The translations under genes and the position numbers were made by a program. The notes beneath the pieces are model-generated. The model did not search any database, had not been told where the DNA came from, and saw only the letters and a program-made list of their open reading frames with translations. DNA of 10,103 bases from Chloroflexota bacterium. GTDB taxonomy: Bacteria > Chloroflexota > Limnocylindria > Limnocylindrales > CSP1-4. The stretch is from positions 1 to 10,103 of the forward strand of contig JAJYMP010000709.1 in the NCBI GenBank assembly GCA_021786915.1, in the 5' to 3' direction. Of the stretch, positions 6,065-10,103 are shown one piece after another (within the stretch, counting starts at the first letter, position 1; each line of letters opens with the position of its first letter).

Positions 6065-6607
6065 ATGGCACCAGACGGCAGTGTGGTCGGCGTCTACGCG
6101 GCCCTCGACGAAGCGGAGACGGCGGTGCGCCGACTCGATGAGCGTGGCTTCGCGATCGGCAACGTCTCGATCGTCGCTCGCGATCTCACCTCCGAGCGAG
6201 AGATTCGGGGATTCGTCTCGACGGGGGACGTGGCAAAACGAGGGGCAGGCGTCGGCGGGTGGATCGGCGGGATCTTCGGCCTCCTGGTCGGCGCCGCGCT
6301 GATCTGGGTGCCTGGCTTCGGCCCACTGCTGGTCGCCGGCCCACTCGCCGCGATGATCCTGGGAGGCGTGGAGGGCGCCACGGTCGGCGTGGCTGGTGGT
6401 GGGCTGCTCGGTGCCCTGATCGGCTTCGGTGTCTCCCGCGAGCACATCCTCAAGTACGAGGACCATCTTCGGGGCGGCAGCTACCTCGTGATCGCCCACG
6501 GCAGCCCTGAAGACCTCGCCAGGGCCGAGGACATCCTCCGCAGGGAGCCGCATCTCGCGCTCGAGAGCTACCATTCCGAGCCCTCAGACCTGGCGCCGGT
6601 CATGTAG
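6065..6607 (+). CDS. YflT-type general stress protein with membrane glycine-zipper region
   Basis: 180 residues from ATG 6065, with GGAGG 6 bases ahead. The N-terminus SVVGVYAALDEAETAVRRL (6-24), then GFAIGNVSIVARDL (28-41), matches the heat-induced stress protein YflT / general stress protein 17M domain as known from Bacillus and common in actinobacteria and Chloroflexota. Residues about 60-123 are a long Gly/Ala-rich hydrophobic stretch (GGWIGGIFGLLVGAALIWVP, then AGGGLLGALIGFGVS) that can form two or three helices with glycine-zipper packing. A soluble tail follows with HILKYEDHLRGGSYLVIAHG and a short helical end. The biochemical role of the family is unknown; it is linked to general stress response. 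Upstream lies a cluster of CRP/FNR-type half sites and downstream a strong hairpin, so it is probably a single-gene unit. Confidence 0.88.
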   Translation: MAPDGSVVGVYAALDEAETAVRRLDERGFAIGNVSIVARDLTSEREIRGFVSTGDVAKRGAGVGGWIGGIFGLLVGAALIWVPGFGPLLVAGPLAAMILGGVEGATVGVAGGGLLGALIGFGVSREHILKYEDHLRGGSYLVIAHGSPEDLARAEDILRREPHLALESYHSEPSDLAPVM

Positions 6608-6609
6608 GC

Positions 6610-6655
6610 CATCGATAGCCCGGTGCCGCCGGCGGGCGGCACCGGGCTATCGATG
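6610..6655 (+). terminator. 21-bp perfect hairpin after the stress gene
   Basis: The arms 6610-6630 and 6635-6655 are perfect reverse complements over 21 bases with a GGCG loop. The hairpin starts two bases after the TAG stop, the normal place for an intrinsic terminator. It has no T run, as is frequent in high-GC bacteria, so it may act as a terminator without U tract or as a 3' mRNA stabiliser. Being symmetric it could also act on the opposite strand for transcripts coming from ftsH. Its right arm runs over the ATG at 6653 of the DUF2252 relic. Confidence 0.75.
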
Positions 6656-6874
6656 AGCGACGTCGTGCTTGGCTGCGGCCGCAGCCCGTGGGCCGGCCGG
6701 GACCGGATGGGCAGCGCAGGGCACCTGGGCACGTCGGACGAATTCGACCGAGCGATCGCGGACTTCGCCGATGCCTACGCTGAGCAGACCGACCGCGACC
6801 ACGCGGCGCTCGTCACGGCCGTGAAAACCGGCGCATCAACGCCGATCCTGGGATCTGACCACCTTCGGACCTGA
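6653..6874 (+). pseudogene. C-terminal relic of a DUF2252-family protein
   Basis: The frame ends with HLGTSDEFDRAIADFADAYA, then EQTDRDHAALVTAVKTG and a short tail to TGA. From family knowledge DUF2252 proteins (usually over 400 residues) end with a very similar block: G-Y-L-G-x-S-D-x-FD-x-AI-x-x-FA-x-x-YA-x-Q-x-x-x-D-H/Y-AAL-x-x-A. Upstream, CGRSPWAGRDRMGSAG is an imperfect version of the family's CGW-x-LARAHARSGD segment, with a few residues lost. Nothing else of the protein is present, and the relic begins inside the hairpin that ends the stress gene, so at least 330 residues were lost. The ATG at 6653 has no credible Shine-Dalgarno. The biochemical role of DUF2252 is not established (it has a kinase-like fold by some analyses). 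Not expected to be functional. Confidence 0.65.
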
Positions 6875-6944
6875 GCCCGGAGGCGTCGTCGACCTGCGGG
6901 GAGGCGGAGAAGGAGCAGCGACCACGACGCGCGGCGGTGGCCGG

Positions 6945-9011
6945 CTACGACGCCGTGACGTCGGTGGCGGTGTCGACAGACGGTGTCGCACCGGCCACCT
7001 TGCCGCCCGCGACACCGTCCACGGGCGGCAGGCTGTCCGTCCCCGTCCCGACCAGGATCTCGTCCAGCCGGCGCGCGCTGATGACCTCGCAGGCGATCAA
7101 CTCGGCGGCCACCGCATCGAGGGCGGCACGGTGGCGCTGGAGCAACTCGCTCGCCGTCGCGCGTGCCCGCTCGAGGAGCCCTGCCACGGCGGCATCGATG
7201 CGGGCGGCGGTCGCCTCGGCGAACTCGCGCGGCGCCGCCAGCTCGCGCCCCAGAAAGGGGTGGGTCTCACCCACGCCGTACGAGACCGGCCCGAGATCGT
7301 CGCTCATGCCCCACAGCCCGACCATCCGCCGCGCGAGGTCCGTGGCCGCCTTGAGGTCACTCTCGGCACCGGTCGTGGGCTGCCCGAAGATGATCTCCTC
7401 GGCTGCGCGACCGCCCAGCATCATCGCCAGGCGCCCCAGCAGATAGTCGCGCGGGTAGTTGCGCCGATCCTCGTCGGGCCGCTGCTCGGTCATGCCGAGC
7501 GCCCGCCCGTGAGGCGCAATCGTGACCTTCTGGACCGGGTCGGCACCCGGCGTGAGGCGTGCGACGATCGTGTGGCCGGCCTCATGGTAGGCGACGACGC
7601 GGCGCTCCTGCGGGTCCACCAGCGGAGACTGGCGCGTGCCCAGCAGCACCTTGTCGAGCGCCTCCTCGAACTGCTCGGGACCGACTGTTTCGCGCCCCTC
7701 TCGGGCGGCATGGAGGGCGGCCTCGTTGGCCAGGTTGGCCAGATCGGCGCCGGAGAAGCCGGTCGTCGCCCGGGAAAGCGCCGCCAGGTCGACGGATGGT
7801 GCCAGGGGCAGGCCCTTGGTATGGATCTGGAGGATCGCCTCGCGACCTGCCCGATCCGGATAGCTCACGGTCACCTCGCGGTCAAAGCGTCCCGGACGCA
7901 GGAGCGCCGGGTCGAGCACGTCTGGCCGGTTGGTGGCCGCGATCACGATGACGTTCGTCTTGTCGTCGAAGCCGTCCATCTCGACGAGTAGCTGGTTGAG
8001 GGTCTGCTCGCGTTCGTCATTGCCACCGCCCAGGCCGGCCCCGCGCTGGCGGCCGACCGCGTCGATCTCGTCCACGAAGATGATGGCGGGGGCGGCCGCC
8101 TTGGCCTTGGTGAAGAGGTCGCGCACGCGGCTGGCGCCGACTCCCACGAACATCTCGACGAACTCGGAGGCGGAGATATTGAAGAATGGTGTCCGCGCTT
8201 CACCCGCCACGGCGCGCGCCAGCAGCGTCTTGCCGGTGCCGGGCGGACCGATCAGCAGGACTCCGCGAGGCAGGCGGGCGCCCAGGCGGCCGTAGCGTTC
8301 GGGCACCTTGAGGAAGTCGACCACTTCGGCGAGCTCGGCTTTCGCGTCATCCTCGCCGGCGACGTCCGCGAAGGTGACGGTCGGCCGCTCGATGTCGGAG
8401 AGACGGGCGCGCGAGCTCCCGAAACCGAACATGCCCTGCTGGCTCCGCTGCGCCTGGCGCCCCATGTAGACGATCGCGCCGATCAGCAGCAGGACCGGGA
8501 GGATGCCGATCACCAGGTCGAGCAGGACGGATCCGCCGCTGGTGTTCTTGGCAGTGATCGTCACGTTGTGCGACTCGAGCAGGGGCAGAAGCGCGCGCGA
8601 GCCGGTCGGGGGGATGACCGTCGTGAAAGCCTGGTAGAGGGAGGGGGTCGACGCTCCGGCGGCCGGAACGGACGAGCCCGACGCGGAGGCGGGCGCCGGC
8701 GAGGCCACCGCACCGCTCGCTGGCGGCCACTGGACCGGGTGGAGGAAGGTGCCCTGCAGGGCCTGTCCGTTGAACTGTACCGTCGCCACCGTGTCCTGCT
8801 GGACCTGGGTCAGGAAGGCCGAGTAGGGTAGGTTGACCGAGGAACTCGTCGCCGGCAGGAGCAGCGTGGCGACGTTCCACAGCAGCAAGATCCCGAAGAT
8901 GAGCCACCAGGCTCGGCCCGAGAGGAGCGGGCGCCGGCGCGGCTGGACCGGCTGCGACGGTCGGTTCGACCCGCCGGGCGGGCGAGTCGGCGGGGGAGGC
9001 GCGCTGCTCAC
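6945..9011 (-). CDS. ftsH: ATP-dependent zinc metalloprotease FtsH
   Basis: A membrane-anchored AAA+ protease that degrades unassembled membrane proteins and regulators as a hexamer; 688 residues from GTG 9011, with GGGA about 7 bases ahead. Order: Pro/Arg-rich cytoplasmic start (1-33), helix 1 (about 34-54), extracytoplasmic domain (55-158) with an Ala/Ser/Pro-rich insert (about 96-122), helix 2 (about 161-183), AAA domain with Walker A GPPGTGKT (255-262), pore motif FVGV (288-291), Walker B IIFVDEID (310-317) and second region of homology with RPGRFDR (372-378), then the M41 protease domain with HEAGH (476-480) and the third zinc ligand Asp552 in [12 protein letters not shown]. Every catalytic residue is intact. 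After the usual helical end (about 655) it has a 30-residue low-complexity tail. It stands alone, divergent from the MFS gene at 9374 and convergent with the stress gene. Confidence 0.97.
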   Translation of the reverse strand: MSSAPPPPTRPPGGSNRPSQPVQPRRRPLLSGRAWWLIFGILLLWNVATLLLPATSSSVNLPYSAFLTQVQQDTVATVQFNGQALQGTFLHPVQWPPASGAVASPAPASASGSSVPAAGASTPSLYQAFTTVIPPTGSRALLPLLESHNVTITAKNTSGGSVLLDLVIGILPVLLLIGAIVYMGRQAQRSQQGMFGFGSSRARLSDIERPTVTFADVAGEDDAKAELAEVVDFLKVPERYGRLGARLPRGVLLIGPPGTGKTLLARAVAGEARTPFFNISASEFVEMFVGVGASRVRDLFTKAKAAAPAIIFVDEIDAVGRQRGAGLGGGNDEREQTLNQLLVEMDGFDDKTNVIVIAATNRPDVLDPALLRPGRFDREVTVSYPDRAGREAILQIHTKGLPLAPSVDLAALSRATTGFSGADLANLANEAALHAAREGRETVGPEQFEEALDKVLLGTRQSPLVDPQERRVVAYHEAGHTIVARLTPGADPVQKVTIAPHGRALGMTEQRPDEDRRNYPRDYLLGRLAMMLGGRAAEEIIFGQPTTGAESDLKAATDLARRMVGLWGMSDDLGPVSYGVGETHPFLGRELAAPREFAEATAARIDAAVAGLLERARATASELLQRHRAALDAVAAELIACEVISARRLDEILVGTGTDSLPPVDGVAGGKVAGATPSVDTATDVTAS
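6979..7019. repeat. 11-bp inverted repeat in the 3' end of ftsH
   Basis: GACGGTGTCGC (6979-6989) and GCGACACCGTC (7009-7019) are perfect reverse complements with a 19-base spacer. They lie in the part that codes for the low-complexity FtsH tail ([16 protein letters not shown]), 35-75 bases before the stop codon. It may be a hairpin that stabilises or ends the ftsH message, or a result of repeated Val/Asp/Gly codons. Confidence 0.45.
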
Positions 9012-9293
9012 GGCCGTTCCCGGCGACGCGACGGCCTGGCCGCGTGTTCGGCTGCGTCCACGCGCGCTCCTTGGCTGCGTCTCGGGTAGGTTCGCAAGAT
9101 GATAGCCAAAGTCGGAGGCAGGCGAGCGACCGGGAGGTTGGTCCGATGCTGGATGAGCCGCGCCTGCAGGGCCAAGAGATGACCATTTGAGCGACGCATG
9201 AGATCAGGCGGCGCTCGGGAGTCACCCTTCGCGTCGGCCGGTGCCGCGCTGTCCCGGTGATGCCGGCCATTCCCCCCGGCCGGCCAGCCCGAC

Positions 9294-9320
9294 GCCGTTC
9301 GGGTAGATGCCGTTCGGGTA
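9294..9320 (+). repeat. 12-bp direct repeat GCCGTTCGGGTA at 15-bp period
   Basis: GCCGTTCGGGTA occurs at 9294-9305 and 9309-9320, separated by GAT, with the second copy followed by TCT. It ends 53 bases before the TTG start of the MFS gene, a place where promoter or operator elements are expected. The 15-base period is not a full number of helical turns. It may be a direct-repeat binding site or a simple duplication. Confidence 0.6.
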
Positions 9321-9359
9321 TCTTGAACTCGGCCGCCCCGCCACCGGACCCGATTCCCC

Positions 9360-9365
9360 GAGGAG
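9360..9365 (+). promoter_or_regulatory. Shine-Dalgarno GAGGAG deciding the TTG start
   Basis: GAGGAG is 8 bases ahead of TTG 9374. No ATG or GTG in the same frame lies near, so this site fixes TTG as the start of the MFS gene. Confidence 0.75.
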
Positions 9366-9373
9366 CGTTCTGC

Positions 9374-10103
9374 TTGGACCGATCCACGGGCAGGCTGCGG
9401 AGCCTCGCCTTCACCTCCCTGGCCCACTTCACGAACGACGGCACGGTCTTCTTCGTGCCGGTGATCGCGGCCATCCTGGCCGCCAACCACGGCGTGTCGC
9501 CCGTGGTGCTGACGCTGCTCTTCCTGGTCTTCTACACGTCCTCGGCGGTGCTCAGCCCGTTCGTGGGCCGCCTCGCCGACCGGCTCGGCAGCCCCGCCAC
9601 GCTCATGGGGCTGGGCCTCGGCATCCTCTCGGCCGGTCTGTTCGGCTTCTACCTCGCCCTGTCGGAGACGAGTGGGCCGAGCCTGGTGGCGGCGTTGCTG
9701 CTGGCCGCGTTGCTGACCGGCAGCGGCAGCGCCTTCTACCACCCGCTCGGCGCATCGCTCCTTCAGGCAGCTTTCCGCGACGGGTCGATGGGCATCGCGC
9801 TCGGAGTCAACGGCGCGCTGGGCAGTCTCGGGCGGGCACTCTATCCGTCGCTCTACTTCGCGGCCGCGGCCGCGATCGCGGGCTACGGCGCGATCGCGCT
9901 CTTCGCGCTGATCGGGCTGGCGGCCGCGCTCGTGATCTGGCTGGGCGTGCGGGTGCCTGCCGGCGCGCGGACGGCCGCCGCCGCGCCACCGGCGTCGCGG
10001 TCGTCCGAGGCGGTCACCCGCGGGATCGTCGCCCTGACCGCCGTGGCGTTCCTGCGCTCGGCGGCGACCCAGGGCATCGCCTCGTGGGTCCCGACCTCCC
10101 TGG
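9374..10103 (+). CDS. Major facilitator transporter, fosmidomycin-resistance-like, 3' end outside window
   Basis: An inner-membrane transporter; 243 codons are visible from TTG 9374, about 60% of a usual 390-430 residue protein. The first helix carries LAHFTNDGTVFFVPVI (16-31), motif A follows as GRLADRLGSP (65-74), and the fourth/fifth helix region has GSAFYHPLGASLLQ (117-130) followed by GSMGIALGVNGALGSLGRAL (137-156). An H-x-x-x-D pair in helix 1 and the (F/Y)HP motif are typical of the fosmidomycin-resistance (Fsr) branch of MFS, which often exports drugs or small metabolites; the true substrate is unknown. An Ala/Pro/Arg-rich centre loop (about 195-215) leads into helix 7 at the window end. 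The codon use is strongly GC3-rich and there is no sign of damage. It is divergent from ftsH. Confidence 0.88.
   Translation, partial: MDRSTGRLRSLAFTSLAHFTNDGTVFFVPVIAAILAANHGVSPVVLTLLFLVFYTSSAVLSPFVGRLADRLGSPATLMGLGLGILSAGLFGFYLALSETSGPSLVAALLLAALLTGSGSAFYHPLGASLLQAAFRDGSMGIALGVNGALGSLGRALYPSLYFAAAAAIAGYGAIALFALIGLAAALVIWLGVRVPAGARTAAAAPPASRSSEAVTRGIVALTAVAFLRSAATQGIASWVPTSL

Larger units (their letters stand above)
9012..9373. other. Divergent intergenic region between ftsH and the second MFS gene
   Basis: About 360 bases that must hold promoters for both directions. On the minus strand a TATCAT (9099-9104 on the plus strand as ATGATA) is one mismatch from the -10 consensus, about 88 bases ahead of the ftsH start, but there is no matching -35. 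Two structures lie on the MFS side: a GCCGGCC/GGCCGGC inverted repeat (9262-9268 and 9278-9284) and the direct repeat at 9294-9320. Frames crossing the region give Arg/Ser-rich translations; no gene is supported. Confidence 0.45.

Noticed and set aside
8347..9742. Long minus-strand frames overlapping the ftsH start and the second MFS gene
   Set aside because: Arg/Pro/Gln/Glu-rich mirror or shifted readings of ftsH and of the MFS gene; no domain, no ribosome binding site.
1..10103. tRNA, rRNA, riboswitch or phage defence genes
   Set aside because: Looked for clover-leaf ends, conserved RNA blocks and known defence motifs on both strands; none was recognised by eye. A covariance-model search (Infernal with Rfam) would be decisive for small RNAs.

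Overview
The window is about 10.1 kb of very GC-rich DNA, with coding regions strongly biased to G or C at third codon positions and with GTG and TTG starts as well as ATG. This, together with the gene types (a PotA/MalK-like ABC ATPase, FtsH, a YflT-type stress protein, a DUF2252 relic, an IS110 relic), suggests a high-GC soil-type bacterium, probably Actinomycetota (Thermoleophilia-like) or Chloroflexota. The phylum is an inference and cannot be fixed from this window. No rRNA, tRNA, CRISPR array, phage gene or complete mobile element was seen.

Layout, left to right. (1) 2-955, plus strand: an importer ABC ATPase cut by the window edge inside Walker A. (2) 956-1679: mostly non-coding, but with a previously easy-to-miss 59-codon minus-strand ORF at 1082-1261 that has a Shine-Dalgarno sequence and coding-like codon use. 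(3) 1680-3031, minus strand: a membrane HAMP-GAF-GGDEF diguanylate cyclase broken by one missing base; restoring it gives exactly 450 codons plus stop. (4) 3032-3798: a tandem 19-bp palindromic repeat, a fold-back inverted repeat and a C-terminal relic of an IS110-family transposase. (5) 3799-5088, minus strand: a 12-TM major facilitator. (6) 5263-5592, minus strand: a two-TM small protein of unknown function, back to back with a plus-strand relic of a class II aldolase start (5591-~5741).

(7) 5742-6064: a regulatory stretch with seven GTGAC/GTCAC pentamers, including two perfect GTGA-N6-TCAC palindromes of the CRP/FNR type. (8) 6065-6607, plus strand: a YflT/GsiB-like general stress membrane protein, closed two bases later by a 21-bp perfect hairpin. 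(9) 6653-6874: the C-terminal relic of a DUF2252 protein. (10) 6945-9011, minus strand: FtsH, complete and with all catalytic motifs. (11) 9012-9373: divergent intergenic region with a 12-bp direct repeat at a 15-bp period. (12) 9374-10103, plus strand: the start of a second major facilitator, of the fosmidomycin-resistance-like type, with a TTG start.

The intact genes are mainly envelope and stress functions (transport, membrane protein quality control, stress protein). Between them lie four broken genes (GGDEF, IS110 transposase, aldolase, DUF2252) within about 5 kb, so the middle of the window looks like a site of repeated insertion, deletion and decay. I did not find a convincing new multi-gene system. 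The signals most worth following are the phased GTGAC cluster ahead of the stress gene and the small acidic ORF at 1082-1261.
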